Positions 14,901-28,994 of a stretch of DNA of 64,000 nt are shown in pieces. The notes beneath the pieces are model-generated. The model searched no databases. It saw only the letters and a program-made list of their open reading frames with translations, and was not told the origin of the DNA. Within the stretch, counting starts at the first letter, position 1. Each line of letters opens with the position of its first letter. The DNA lies in the NCBI GenBank assembly GCA_900708905.1, contig CAADRB010000062.1, forward strand, positions 374,595 through 438,594, in the 5' to 3' direction. The translations under genes and the position numbers were made by a program. Source of the DNA: Hymenolepis diminuta (Eukaryota > Platyhelminthes > Cestoda > Cyclophyllidea > Hymenolepididae).

Positions 14901-15884
14901 ACGTGGCTATTTTGCGAGCTATACTCTTCTAACTTATACCAATCATTATTGAACAGGAAAGAGAGAAAGGGCAATCAAAGCAGATGGGATTGTTTGGCAG
15001 AAGTAGAGCGAGAACAACAAAGGATATGAAGATGGGCAGTGGTGTTTTGGGTCAGCGTCTTATTTACAGATAGAGTATAATATAAACTGTTAGACAGATT
15101 TCAGAACACTTCGAGTCTTATAATACACTGAGACTTAGTATTTAAAATAAAAATGTATGACAAATATAAGAATAACTTTGAGAGTGCACCGACTGGTGTA
15201 TGTCATGAGGTGAATAAGTTGGCTATGTGAAATTCCATGAAAATAACTGAATATTTAGTTTAGTTTAGTTTGTGTCTCACACAATTTAGACACAGAAGTA
15301 CCACAAATAATCATAACTAACTTAGATTGCTACTTGATGGATAACACTACGATAACTAATGAATAAGAGCTAAATTTGCTTTTATTTTGCATTTAATTGT
15401 AATTATCATTTACAGTGAACAAATTAAAGTTAACAAATAGAAATAAAATTTACTAATGACATTAGATAAATGAAATTGTTGATTCGAGTTAATTGAAATA
15501 AAAGGATATTTCTATAAAGCGTTCCATGAATTGTATTAATATTGAGCGTCATTTATGTTCTTTAAGTAAAACAATAAATTATTGAAACTGAAAAACTAAG
15601 AATTTGTAAGAGTGTGTATGAAGTGGATAAGACTTGAAAAATGATATTCTGATTGGGAGGATTCCCACAAAGAATGTTTTCAGAATGAAATATTAAGGAT
15701 GATTAATGTACCACTAATTTAATATGGAAGTTAGTAAGCTTTCAGGTTGTTAAAGATTATTATTAACTGCTTCAGTAAAAAAATAAGCTTTGATAATAGA
15801 ATAGCACCTAAACATTCCAAATGAGAAAATAGTTCAGTAAGGAATGAGATGGGGTCAACTCGAAGTATAAATATGTAACATATT
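6000..15884. other. AT-rich intergenic DNA, no gene recognised
   Basis: Nearly 10 kb with only short open frames, none above 76 codons and none resembling a known domain. An A-rich frame at 6036-6218 is low complexity. No RNA gene, CRISPR-like array or complete transposon was seen. A short TTTAG run lies near 15260. Confidence 0.5.
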
Positions 15885-16075
15885 TGGAACTGTCTACAAA
15901 TCCTTGGAAGACCCCAGAGAGAACACGCCTGGTCTAGTTCACACAGTTTGCAAATGATAAAATAGACGAACTAGAAACATTTGAGGACAGAAGGGGGTCA
16001 ATCATATTCAAGGCGAGGTGTCTCAAGGGGTTTTTATCATGTTAGTATTTAACTCAAAGACCTTGTATACGCCAG
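15885..16075 (+). repeat. Decayed coding repeat, copy 1
   Basis: Pairs with 28995-29180. The best block, about 15954-16039, reads in one frame as D-K-I-D-E-L-E-T-F-E-D and onward, and the partner reads D-K-I-D-R-L-D-I-F-E-D in the matching frame. Differences are mostly conservative (E/D, I/V, K/R). This suggests descent from a translated sequence, perhaps a transposon protein, but I cannot name the family. Upstream the frame is broken by stops. Confidence 0.5.
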
Positions 16076-19000
16076 TGCCCCAAAAAATCAATACTGTCAT
16101 GTGTTTATTTAAGCTAAGGTCACTACTAAGTGATAGTGCTAAAACGAGACGATCAAACCTGAACATGCGTACAGTATTAATTTAAATCTATCATTTAAAA
16201 TTACTATTTTATTTAAGTAAATATGTGAAATTAACACATTGAATCATGTACAATTAAATCCCATATTAAGATAACAATTAAAACATTAGCTTAGTATCTT
16301 TTATAATGCCTAATTTAATACACGGCACATAAAACTTATCTACTAAAGGAATTTCATAATTCAGCAACTGTAATCACCAAATACAAATTTATACCCTTGA
16401 GACATACTTATTATTACTTATAATTGTTTATGAGTAATTTACAAAATAGGTCATTGTTAAGTCGTTTTTTTAAAGCCAGGTCGGGGGAACCTGCAATGAG
16501 CATACAGTTTTATTTTTCTACTTTGTTATCCTTTACGAAGCCTACATAAACAAAAAAATTTAGCCAAAAGTGTTTCAACCGTTTTCAATTAGATAGTCCC
16601 ACTAAGTTCTTGAAATAAGCCATTTAAAGAGGTCTGCTTCGCCATAGATAGACTTTATGTTTATGCCTTTAATTTTGGACTTATCTCCGGGCGTGTTTAT
16701 CGCACCAATCTTCTTGATAAATATATTGGCAAGTAGTTTGTAGTTTTTCACCGGTTCGTAACCTATCAGATTATTTATCAGCTGTTTTAAGCATTTGCTG
16801 ACGTTAAATTCAATAAACATAGATCATGCAGAGAGAAAATCGGTGATACTTAGGCAATTTGTTTAATCAGTACATTCAAGATGGCAAAATTTCTTTTACC
16901 TGTTTTTAATCAATGTGGATGATCGTTTTACTAGCTGAACTCCAAAAACGCGTTATCTAATATTTATACCTACCACTTAATAAGACGGACTTACAACGGA
17001 ATCTAAAATGTGGTGGGAATGATGCTAGTCAAAACAAAACATAGTAATTCACGTATGAAAGTAGCTAAGATTTATCAAAAATAAAACACGGAAGGCATTC
17101 GAATTTCAATTGGCCTTCTTACTCTTAGTGGAAATATTAACCGAACTTTTCGTTGACTACGGGCAACCCAGTGTCACTTAATTACGAGCCTCTGGCACCC
17201 AAAGAAAGAAAACTAGGGAACAGCTAGATATGTTTATTTAAAAAACGCAATAACTGAACTGTATCTGCTTTTATTTACAACAAAACAGTACGCTGCCAGC
17301 CGTGTCTTTTCATCAACTTATATTTCAGTCATTCAAAACCTACTCTAATTGTAAATTAAAAATTGAGTATCGTCCTATTATAGAGAAAGCTCAAATCGCC
17401 ACTATAACAATGCAAAATACTATTTAATTTTTCATATATATTTGCACGTCTGAATCTGTCATCGTTTAATCTTGCATGCATCGATTTTCTACATTCGTTC
17501 GTGCGCCCGTATTCTTCCTCGTTAAATGCACGTGTGTTTGTGTTCGTATCGATTTCCTACTTATCCAACTTATTTCATTATTTCTACCCTTTTAGTTTCG
17601 AGCCTACTGTGCAGTCCCTTTTTTGTATTTCAGAGCGTTATGCTTTACTCTTAACTTACGGTGAGAATTTTATTCCATTTTATTTAATTCAATTCCTCCA
17701 TATTTTCTATTTAAACTACTATTGTTTCTTCTGAAAACGTATAGAATATTTAAGAGAAAAGCAGTCTGAAGCCAAGGTCGTTTATTACGATGACGGTTGC
17801 TCATGTCCGGCAAATTACACTCTTTTCTACCTTGGTTCTTGATTTTTTCTATTCGGCAGGCTGACTTCATTTGCACTTCTCAATAATTTTTTGCGGTCTT
17901 TAAAAATGAACAGGGCGTTTTATAATGTAACTGGAAGACAATAATTTTCAAACAGTGATTGAGTAACAAAGTTCACGAAAAGGTAACCTTCAGATGTGAG
18001 AGCTTATCCTGAAAGTTTTCTTAAGTCAAGATCAAAAAAGTTCTTATGACCCATCCTTTACAGTGTTTTAGTTTGCGGAAGAACTGAATTGAGTATTTCT
18101 TAATGGTCCTGTTTTGTAATTGTATCCCATTATATATTTATATTAATCGAAAAGTCCCTAATCCTCTCGTCCTTCAAACAAGCGCGTTAAAACCAACGAA
18201 AAACTGACAGAAGCTGAATTTTAACCAAGTGAAAATTTTATAAAAGCTGGAAATTAATTTCACAGTTTCAAGGTCGATGAGTCACCCAGAATCCTCGATA
18301 TCAGGACAAAAGTTGCCACAATTTGTTCGGGCGAATTATTTTATTTTATAGAAATCCCTAAAGCGTATTCGTTCGATATTTTAAACCATTTTGTTCGAAA
18401 ATATCCAGTAGCATAAATCTAGCATATCATCGCTGAACTCCAAGTAGCAAACTGAATTCATTCCTAAATCATGCTTCACATTAAAAATCGTTATTCTCAC
18501 CGGTGATATTACCTAATTTTTATGCGCACCGCACGCTTTATCTCCAAGCATGGAATAATAAAAATAAATTTAGCCTGCTAGCCCAGGTCATATTTGCCCA
18601 AAATTAAAGTTGTTTTATTTTCGGAGCACGAAAAAATCACTGCGCCGTTTATTTGTAAATGGACTACGGTCACATATGTGGCAGATACTGCACAAATAGG
18701 CCCTTTACTAAACCTTATCATCTTAGAAGTCCTCTAGCATAAATCTACCTCCAAATTTAGCTAGGCTATGAACAAAGCAACAAGAACAAAGAAGGTATCG
18801 AGTGGAGAGAGTTTATTGCAAACTATGGCTGACTGCCAAAATGCTTAGTCATCAAATACTGATCACTGATTCATTGGGACGGCCTCTGCATGCACGCCCA
18901 CGCTTGCTCGCTATCCGATCGGCAGCATAGCGCACTTTTCAGAATGTTCAAACGCGAGCGGGATTCCTTTGGTCAGCCTTGATAGCGTTGTAAATTCCAC

Positions 19001-21721
19001 ACATATATGCGTGCTTAACCATGCGTTTTACCGCCTTGGGGGCCAAAGATGATTAATGGTTGTGAGTGAAGGTTAAGTCCTCTTGTCACTAGCACGTTTT
19101 CAAGGTATTTCAAGAAGTTCAAAGATTAAAATTACCAGACGGATAAGTATATAAGATAATTTTGTGAAGCTTGTGGGAACGTCATCTATGAAATTACTCA
19201 TCGTAATAAGGTAAATACTTACTTTTTATAAAAATTACAGTCCTTAAATAAATCACCATTTTCTTAAAATTTATTACAAAGTTATATCAATTTCATATTT
19301 TTAATTTTGGAAAAAGATTGGAGCATCTATAAAGTAATTATTTAATAAATAATAGATAAATAATAAATAATGGGCATTTATTTTATAAATGGTAGAAAAT
19401 GGTGTAAAAAAATTTGTAATTGGAATATCCGCGAAAACTGACGACTGATGGGAATTAGGGGTAACATATTGAATATATTCTTTTAAAAATTTTGCTAATG
19501 ACATTTCAGTAATGACACAAGATGAGTATCTCTCTAACACATTTTTCGTATATACAAACAAATATAGGGGAAATAGGACAAACCTATTCTCATTCTTGAG
19601 CGACATTGGTTATCGCTACCCCAAACGCTGAAGCTATGGAGAAACTTTTTTATCTCTGGTCAATTACCTAATTCTTTGTCCCCATTTTTTGCAAAAATTA
19701 ATTCATATAAGTATTGTTTTAGATGATTCATCCTGACTTGGATCCTAGTCAAACACACTGCATTGCAAGTTTATGCGATTCCACTCGTCTCCTCCACCGG
19801 GTAAATAAAAACAAGCGACCTACTTCCACTCATCCAGCAATGCTCCGTCTCAAACCGAAAAAGCCTATGGCAATAAAGGGTGCTCTTTGCCATTTCAATC
19901 ATGAGAAAGCATCTGAACACACAGAATAGTAATTTAGTTCAAATGGGAATGAAAAGGGAGTCAATCAGAAGTAGATAATGGTGAGGACACCAGATTTCTT
20001 ACTTCATTTGAGTCCTGAATGTGTAGAGTTGTTACCCTTCTCATAAGGTGCATATTTTAGTGTGTAACGTCCTAATGTGTGTATGTTCAAGTTACATTAT
20101 TTGACCCCTGCATTCAAAGATGGGTTTATCCACCAGTTAATTAAGTGCAGTCATGTCAGATCGACTCAACTGCAACTGCCTACAGTCAAAAGCAGGTTGA
20201 TAATAGTACCAATGATGCTTTTAACATAGCAGAACATTGCCTTAAGATAACAAATTCGTTTATTTAAAGATAGTATCATTGATGCGAACTGAATAATAAA
20301 ATGCTTAGCCTGAAAATTCTTGTACATCGAAAAAGAGCTTCACATTATGATTACCTTTTCTGCATTTTGACCTCCTTCATCATCTTTGAATTTTAACGTT
20401 TGATGCTGCAGGCTATATTCATGGGAATACCCATCTTGTAGCGCAAAAGTAAGAAGAGCAATTGTATGGCCAATTTCTTCTTTACACTTTTTTGTATATT
20501 CGACAGGAAGGTTTTTAAACCAGCAGGACTCAGCAACGTTTGATTAGTAGTCAGTACTTCTGCATAAGGTAATATTCTAATTATCTAATTTCACAGCCGA
20601 GTATGTTCAAAAATAACCCTTTTAAGGTTAATCATCTCTTTATTCTATTTGAATCTCGAAGTGTCTAATCCGACCACACCACTGAACTTTCTCAGGCTAT
20701 ATCTATCTTTCGATCATTTAAAATCTGTTCCAGATGTGTCACCTATTTATTTGGCAAATTATGGATCGCTCAAAGCAATTTTTAGAATTGGCACATTTCG
20801 ACATCAAATTTCTGGTTAGTAAAATGAAACTTGGTGTTTAACATAAAACTCGTGTGTGGATTTAAATAGCTGACACAATCGAAGTGCACGGATTCCAAGT
20901 GAAATACTTACGGGCTTTCATAACTCTATTAAAGGCCAAGTATTTTAACAACTATCAACGTTCAATGAAATGAGACGTTCTACTTACAAATATCAAGTAG
21001 ATAAATCACTATTTCGAAAATTATGATACATTTATACTTTCTGTGTCAATTTAGCTGATTACTCGCATAAATATTATTAAGTAATTTTACAGTTTATTTA
21101 CCTATCATCAGTTATTTGTGTAAATATCTTTGCATTTTATTTTCTTTCAAATATTAATTATTTTAATGTAAATTACCTAAATGGTTATCTCGTAATTAAT
21201 GGAAGAGAAAGAAAAAAATAATTAAACTTCGTATATTTTTATAATGGTTCCAGGTACATCTCAAAGTGTATCAGTAAGAGAAATTGTCAGATCTTGTAAA
21301 ACTAGAGCTTAACCCAATTACACGTTTTAAAAGGCAATAGGAATGAATAAAATTAACTTAGTATTTTCCCACAACTGGGCTCACAAGAATGTTTAATCCT
21401 CCGAAATTTGTGAATCTCAGAATGCAGCGCTATTCATTCGCCACTTTTACATGATAATCTGAATACCATGCTAATATTAATATGCAGGTTATTTCATTAT
21501 CTCAAAATAAAATACAATTTCATTGATTTTAAAAGCTAATTATTTTACGCCCTCGTTTTGCTTTTGCCTTCCATGGTTGTCGGAACATTGTCAAAGGCAC
21601 TTTCTTTTAATATCGAAAATAGATAACCGTAGTATTCAGATCCTTAGAAAGTCTAGCCACATGATGAAATCTATTCTAGACACCGTCATACGACTTCCCT
21701 CTACCGTCAAAATTATATCTC
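16076..21721. other. AT-rich intergenic DNA with one CpG-rich patch
   Basis: No gene recognised; open frames reach only 101 codons (19301-19606, minus, AT-rich) and carry no known motif. An AT-rich imperfect tandem (AATAA/AAT units) lies near 19330-19372. A locally GC- and CpG-rich stretch at about 18880-19050 stands out from its surroundings. Confidence 0.5.
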
Positions 21722-22179
21722 CCGTCTGTTTCCAATATTGTAACTCGTCAAAATATACAAAGATTCGATCAAGTCAAGACTCCTTGAGTATTTGTGCGTA
21801 ATTCCGATTGTATGATAGTTACTAATAGAGAAAATTTGAGGGAGTATAAGAGAGATGAGGGAGAGGAGAGATGAGAGGGTAACAAGGTCCAGATAGTAGA
21901 CAAGTGTGCGTGTGTGGGCATGGAAATACAAAGACAGTTTATATGAGTCACTTGGATATGGACACGCATGAGGGTATAGGCACAGGTGTACTTTTAAATG
22001 AAACGGGACAGTTATAGAAAAAAGGGGAATCGAAAAACGCGTCTAGACATGACAGTTGGGATTTGAGTCATAGAGACATAAAGACATCACTGCAGCGTCG
22101 TGGACAGAAAATCGAGGTATTTTAATAGAAAATATGTTTGAAGAATAATTTTGGAAAACGCGTACGAAGTCTTCCTTCA
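21722..22179 (+). mobile_element. LTR-like element, diverged copy 1
   Basis: Same family as 24440-24894 and 53598-54045, in plus orientation. The best-conserved block runs from about 21936 (TTTATATGAGTCACTTGG) to the terminal CCTTCA at 22174-22179. The left edge is set by alignment only and is approximate. No matching target duplication is seen, so this is the oldest-looking copy. Confidence 0.6.
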
Positions 22180-24439
22180 GTAAGTGTTTGTGGGCTCACA
22201 TGTCCAAATGAATCTATAACCGAATTCGTATTTGAAAGAACTTTCTCAAAAAATAAAGGATAAGGTTAGCAAACTTTAGGATGAAGTAAACACGGGTGAC
22301 CGTTAGCTCCCAAATATTTTTAATATCTTCAAAAAAGAAAGAAGCGTTTTGCAGCAGTTGCTACTTATGATTTATCAGTAAGGATGGGTATTTTCAATAT
22401 TTAGTAAATTCTAATTTTCAACAGAATAACGGCTTTCATTGAAGCAGTGGATGGTTTTTTAACTCACAGAAGTCGCATTCAGTAGCCTTTATCGGTCCAT
22501 CTTACAAAACATGTTCTCACCACTAAAGCCGTTTATATTCACTATGAGCAAAAAGTTTATTCAAATGCTAGTTCAAACATTTGTGAATGCGATACACACA
22601 AATTTGCAACTAGATAACTATTTATTCTCGGGATTTTTGACAACTCAGGATGGCACAGGTGATGCTCTATGCATAACGCCACATTTGCATGAAATACGAC
22701 TTGGTAACCACAGATAATATCAGTAAATTATTAGGATAATTTCCAGATGTGCATTAAACAAGTAGTCTAAACAGTAATTAAGACGGATCAAACCACTGCA
22801 AAGTTATTGATTTGTAGTTGTTGTCTAAATAAATCCAGAATAGTCAAAGAATGATTTAAACTAAGGCCATTTTATATCTTTAATTGAAGTGTAACCGTGG
22901 TTTTCAGGCTCCCAGCGCCTGACGGCATGAAAACTCATTTTTGTACCCAGTGACCTGAATATGATTGACCCCTCACGGTTATCAGTGTATTTCTTTTGCC
23001 TATCTAAACAGTTGTAATTGGACGCAATATACTAAGGTGTGACCCTGTCAAAACCCCATTTTCTCAGTATATTCTAGATCTTTGGACGTAGTTCTCAATA
23101 AATTTTACTATCTATAATTTGATTATGTTGAAATATGAAAGCCTGTTCATTAATAAATTTCGAAGATAGAATTATTATATTGTTTTTATTTGAAAGTCAG
23201 CTTAAAAATCAATAAATTTTCATTAAATTTATTTTACTTATTGGATAAGCAATCTTATCAGGAGAGATTTCAATTTACTCAAACAAAAAGCCAAAATTAA
23301 TTGTTGAGGAAAGGCTAGGACAGATCTCTAAATTTATCATCTTAATAATTAAATACAAATAAAATATGATTTATTCTATATGAAACGGAGCTAAAAATAT
23401 AAGTAAAGTTTGTATATGATTTGATATTTCGAGTTTGTCGCATATTTTTGTATGGATTAATAATTAACACATAACTACAATCTTCCACGTTGTTGGCGCA
23501 AAAGTTATTTTTGTGAATTATCAACGAATGTATGCGATTACGTGGCAAATCTGTCAAGAAATTAAGCACTGACAATTAGAAGTCTCACAAAAATCTAGAT
23601 TCCACTTCTTGATTTATTGAACCTGGTTAGCCGGTGTTGGTCCCTCGAACGATACCTAAAATTCCGTTTATAGTTAAGCTGAGCACTGCTCGTCATCGGG
23701 AGAATCAAATTATGGTTGATAAAAGTGACATTTTAACATTTGTCAAATAAATCTATTTAAGGAAGGCGAAATACATCCTCGGAAAATATAGCGAACTTCT
23801 AAAATGAAATTTTTCGTTTTTTAGTAAGCATTATTAAGACCAAGAGGTCGAGAGATAGGAAGGCCACGAGGTCGATGCTCATTTGGTACAGCTGTTAATT
23901 CTGCAGGAAGGAACAATAAGATGCGAATTTCAAATAAGAGTGCCTCCAGGATACCTTCCCTCAACCCAAGTTAAGCGGTGGTTGGGGAGGGGGGGGGGTG
24001 GTATTGAGGTTGGGAAACTAAACTTTCCAGGTGCTTTATTGTTAAAATGTACGCATTTCGACATCGAGTCAGTGGGAGTTATTCTTCTGGTTCTCAGAGT
24101 TGACTCAACAGGGCTTCTAACCGTATTTTATTCTCAAAATGGACCAAACTGAGTAATGAGATGAGAAATAGAGAAAAGGCGCGTTTAGAAAGCTCGGTTT
24201 CGACGGAAAAATGACCTAAGCAATAACTAAACTAATCAGTCTACTTAGTTATTATGGAAAATGCCTGTTTTTGAAGTAACGTGTACAGACAAGACATTTT
24301 AATGAGGTGTTTTCAACAATGAGTTCAAAAACATTATTGCGGACTTCACATTTATTCTAAAACCGGAGAGTTAAAGAGGCGAATGCCGATCAGATATTTA
24401 TTGCCGTCCATCTATTAATAAACCTAGTACACATTATAC
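22180..24439. other. AT-rich intergenic DNA, no gene recognised
   Basis: About 2.3 kb with no recognisable gene. A run of ten G lies at 23989-23998 inside a frame I do not regard as coding (23883-24152). Otherwise I see nothing. Confidence 0.45.
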
Positions 24440-24894
24440 TGAAGGATGACTCTATATATTTCCAGAACTACTCTTTATTCGCATTCTCTATGACAATACT
24501 TCGGTTTTTTCATCTACGAAGCTGGAGTGACGTCTTTTATGTCCCTATGACGCAAAACCCTTATCTGTCATGTCTAAACACGCCCATCGATTCCCCTTTC
24601 CATAACAGCCTCGTTTCACTTAAAAGTACATCTGCGCGCATGTTCCCGCGTGGTCTTACCCAAGTAATTCATATCAAATTGTCTTTGTTTTTTCACCCAA
24701 AACATAACGCACGCGTGTCAGTTACCGGCTCCTATGTTCACTCTCATCGTCTCTGTTCCTCAGCCCTCTCCCCTCTCTCCTCTTCCTCTTATTCGCTTCA
24801 ATTCCCGCTGTGGCTTCCTTGAATACATTTTGGTCTAATCATCTCTAGGTGTTCAACTCCACAATTATTATTAGCTCTTACTGAAACAACTACA
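24440..24894 (-). mobile_element. LTR-like element (solo-LTR candidate), best copy
   Basis: A 455-bp minus-strand element that starts with TG at 24894-24893 and ends with CA at 24441-24440. It is flanked on both sides by the same 4 bases (plus strand ATAC at 24436-24439 and 24895-24898). TG...CA ends with a 4-6 bp target duplication are the hallmark of integrase-inserted LTRs. An AATAAA motif (24474-24479 on the complement) lies about 35 bases before the 3' end, as in an LTR poly(A) site. It matches 53598-54045 along its whole length. No internal coding region is attached, so I read it as a solo LTR. A non-autonomous miniature LTR element is the alternative. Open frames across it are not genes. 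Confidence 0.7.
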
Positions 24895-27800
24895 ATACTA
24901 TTTCTAGAAGAGGATGCATAGCCATAGGGTTATAATTATGAGAAGAGAGTGGAGGGATTTGGTCCATGGGGTTCGCCATTTCAATTTGTCGATTACACGG
25001 CTCCTCAGAAAATATAATCACTGTCACCTTTGAGAATGATATTTCAACCACCTATATTTTATCAGATACTACAAAATTTATTACTGGACAAAATTTATCC
25101 ATTCTAGTTGACAAGTTAATTAAGCATTCTTCCGTCTTATTCAGGCAGTATGTGAGAAAATGATTTACTAAAATTTAAGGGACCATTTTTGTCACGAACT
25201 TTGGATGCAAATGCTTTGATCAGTAATCGAGTTTCATTGTTTATATAAAAGCAGAAATACTGATTTATTTTAAGTTATTAATTTTTCCTTACTTTGTATA
25301 TTGATCTTAACAACCTGTTTAGTTAATGTTATGCAATGAAAACAAAGTGTGAGCTACTATGTTAGACCCAGATTATTGGGTAGAAATCTAGACATAGTTG
25401 AGTGCATGTGGTGTCACCTTGACGTTTACAGTTCACCCTCGATAAACTTGAGTGCTTAGTCAATGTAGAGGTTGTTTTAATGAGTGCATCTGGGCTCAAC
25501 AAAAGCAGTTTGAGCACTTTTCAAGCTAAAAATGATTAAACTGTAATTGAGAATTTGCTAAAAGGCATTATAAGGAACTTATTTTAAAATTTAATAATTG
25601 GAATTTAATCTTCATCATTAAGGCTTTTAAATTTTAGAATAGTACTTTAATATAGACATTTTTTACGTGAAATCTCATTTAAAATAGGGAGATCATTCTG
25701 AAAATAAAATGCAAACAGGTCTTTAGCTTGGAGATTAAAATGGTTGTTGTAAAGTCAACGAAAGTAATACACTTAAGTTCAAAAAATTCCATTTATCTAC
25801 TTTTCTGCCTATTCAATCAACATTATACCACTTTCTTTAGCGATTGTTGGTAATTAAATTGAATCTCTATGCGACTATCCGATTGGCTGGCTGCTACCTC
25901 AATGGCTTTAGGACATCTCTGCCACTATTGAGCAAAGCGTTTAATCTCAAACCGCTACTTATTAAGACAAATATGAAAACAAGTATTTTGAAAATGACCA
26001 CGAAAGTATTAATTTGACTTTACACTTAAGATCAATAAACTCATATTAAGTAAACGAATTGCATCTTGTATTTTAACAGCTATGAGAATGGGAACAGGGC
26101 TGTCATCCAACCATTTCAAATTGAGCAACGTTTTCTTGCGTTCCAAATAAACTAGAACTGAGTTATGGAATGCGGTGGAATACAACTGAATGCAAAACTT
26201 GCGATCATGAAAATCAAAATTCAGTGCAATCATTTTGCTCAATAGCTTTCATACTAGGCTGTAATTGAATTGAAAGGACACACTCATGTAAAATCAAGGA
26301 TCCTTTAAGGAGACAAGACTGCAGCTTACATTTTAGAAATTCTTTACCCTTCCGTACTGAAATCTTCAGACTCTGTTCCTCTTTTTCTTAATTAAATTCA
26401 ATTTTATATTATGACACAGAATATCAAAATAACAGTAAGTTCAATAAACGATAAAGAGGAGGGGGGGAGGGGAGGCGAAAATAGGTTGAGAGTAGTCTTA
26501 CCACAATTAATTCTTTGACTACGAGTGCGCATTATCTATCTGAATGGGAGTTCACATCTCGAAATTCAAATTTCACAATTTTTTACCTGGTTTATTAGCA
26601 AACTCCTATGCACAAGCTCCACTTTTTGTTGGTCGAATGTTTAGCTACGATTTTCGGTCTTGCCACCTCAATTCGCTTCTTCTTCCCAAGAATGGGAAAA
26701 GCAGAGGGATCTTACACTGTGTTAGGGGGATCACATAGCAGAGCTGAGATAGGCTAATTTTTTAGCTTATTTCTCTCTACCAGATGCATAATTTTGATAC
26801 GAAATTTCTTTGATATAATAGACTTAACAATCTTATTAATAGAAAACATTATCGTCATTAGTTTGGACATTAGTATAGTCTGGGATACCTCTGCGATATT
26901 GCTAGGTTCGCGTTGCCCTATAGGTACAGTTGATCAGACACACGAGGAAGAAAGGGAACTGTAACAGACCTGTAACTGAAATATTATTTACCTTATCACG
27001 AAAATAAAAATGCTTATATCGATTTGGGACAGTAGAGGAAGATTAGTTATCTGATTGGCTAATAACTATGACAGTGACAGGATCGCATTCCCAGGTAGGA
27101 TTGTGGAAAATCAACAATATACAAGCGATGAAGCCTGTGAACTTCATTTAGCTGCTCTTAATTTAGTCCATTTAGGTTATTATTTTAATTGGATCATTTA
27201 CTTCTAAGACGCATCTACTATTCTGTAATTCATATTCAGATATGTTTCATTTTATAAGAAATGATTTATCATTCTAACCAGTTGAATATACAAAAGTATT
27301 TCTTAAAAAGTGACTTTTACTTAGTTGCGCATTACCGAGCACGATTCAGATAGTAACTGGCATTTACCAGTTTTTAGACTCTCAAATCGACTAAATTATT
27401 TCTTGTTTGAATCTGTATACAAAATTGGTGTCATGGTTACGTGAGCCGACTGCGGCGAAATTTAGTTCAACCACGTAAATATTGCCGCGTTTATGCCCAC
27501 TTAATCTGAAATGTAATCTAGTTTACCCTGTGAACGTTATCTATCGATTTTCCAATATTTCGTACCCGCAGATGATTAAGCAGTCTTTCTCAGTAAATTT
27601 AATGCCAATACCTTGAGACGTTATTTGGTGGGAAATAAAAGGTAAAAATTTTTTCCCATTGGAGGTATTAAATTATCAATTTAAAGGGTTTTCGGTAAAT
27701 TTTAATTTGTCAAATCTTACACAGCCATTAAGAGCTTAAACGTTGAAACTTGACAAGAGTTAGTATTAGGACGTCGAATAGAATATTTCGATCCCAATAC

Positions 27801-28994
27801 AATCTACAGGTTTAATGCCTTGTGTACTAGATTGCCAATTATTGGGTTTCTACGCCTGCGCATGGATATGCAATCTGACCACTGCTACAATCATTTGCTA
27901 ACTAATCAGCCAAGACCCCCTTACTGATCTAAATCTGTATAGAGAAATTTATTTCTTAATAAGGACAGCCACAGTTTTGACCACAGGTTTCTTTCTGTTA
28001 TAATTTATTGCCTCAGAAATAACATGGCATTAGCATCAACAAGAGCTGAATCATTGGTGAGATTTGCCATCTCTGGTCATTTCGAGCAACCTTATTTGAG
28101 GATCTTCCTCCATTTATTTAACAGATGAGTTCTTAGTAGTAACCGAGGATTCCTTTAAAGTTCGAAAATATTTCTCAGATAATGCGTTGAAAATAAACAG
28201 TGGAAATTAACAACACCGGTATCCTCACCATTTTCGATTGCGAATTTAAAGCAGTTCTAACTTAATACTTCCTCCATCATCTGCACAATCTCAGAATAAT
28301 TGAGTTTATTGAATTCCTTAGGCAGGATGAATTTTGAATAACACTGGTATTCGACAGGATCCAGCTTCCAGACGAAGTAAAAACTTTTGTCTTCTCATCC
28401 TATTCGGCAAGGTTCACCGTGAACATATTTATGCTAATTGTCCCACAATTCCAAGACTTTGTTGGATTTTGGATTACGAATAAATCCAAGAAAATTTATG
28501 GTTATGTCTCTAGCATCTACAGGATCAGGAACTTCAATATATGCAGAAAGTTGGAAGGGTGAACTGAAGGAGCAGACGAGATGGATGTTTAAGGAACACA
28601 CATATGTAGAGAACCTTGTTTACTTTAACCGATATAACCTCCGTTTCTGCTCGTTCATCTCAATAACTTGTGAAGGGCTCACTGATTGTTGGCAGTCTTA
28701 TGAACTTTTGGTTTTCGACATTATTGAATTTATCAGTGAGCCAATAATACATGCGTCGCCAATTGTAATAACCAGTTCCCTCCAATCTGGTCCCGTACTC
28801 AATAAGAGTGGAGAGCCAAGTTAAAAGACTTTATTGGGTACTTACCGAGCAACTGAATGAACTTAAATATGTAAAATTGTTAACATTACTTTTCTTTGGA
28901 TAAAAATGACTATTCTTGTTTAATACTTCTATTCTTCCTTCCTGGTATAAGCGAAGTGGATGCCGAGCGATATAATAAACTAGATTAAGTCAGA
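24895..28994. other. AT-rich intergenic DNA, one unassigned open frame
   Basis: No recognised gene. The longest open frame in this part, 28438-28824 plus (about 128 codons, first possible ATG later than its start), has no motif I recognise. It lies just upstream of the decayed coding repeat at 28995 on the same strand, so it could be part of the same decayed element. A purine-rich run with seven G lies near 26459-26475. Confidence 0.4.

Noticed and set aside
24490..24822. 110-codon open frame with Ser/Pro-rich C-terminus
   Set aside because: It lies wholly inside the LTR-like element and is not open in the matching copy at 53598-54045.
28438..28824. 128-codon plus-strand open frame
   Set aside because: No motif recognised and no ATG at its start; kept only as a possible part of the decayed element at 28995.
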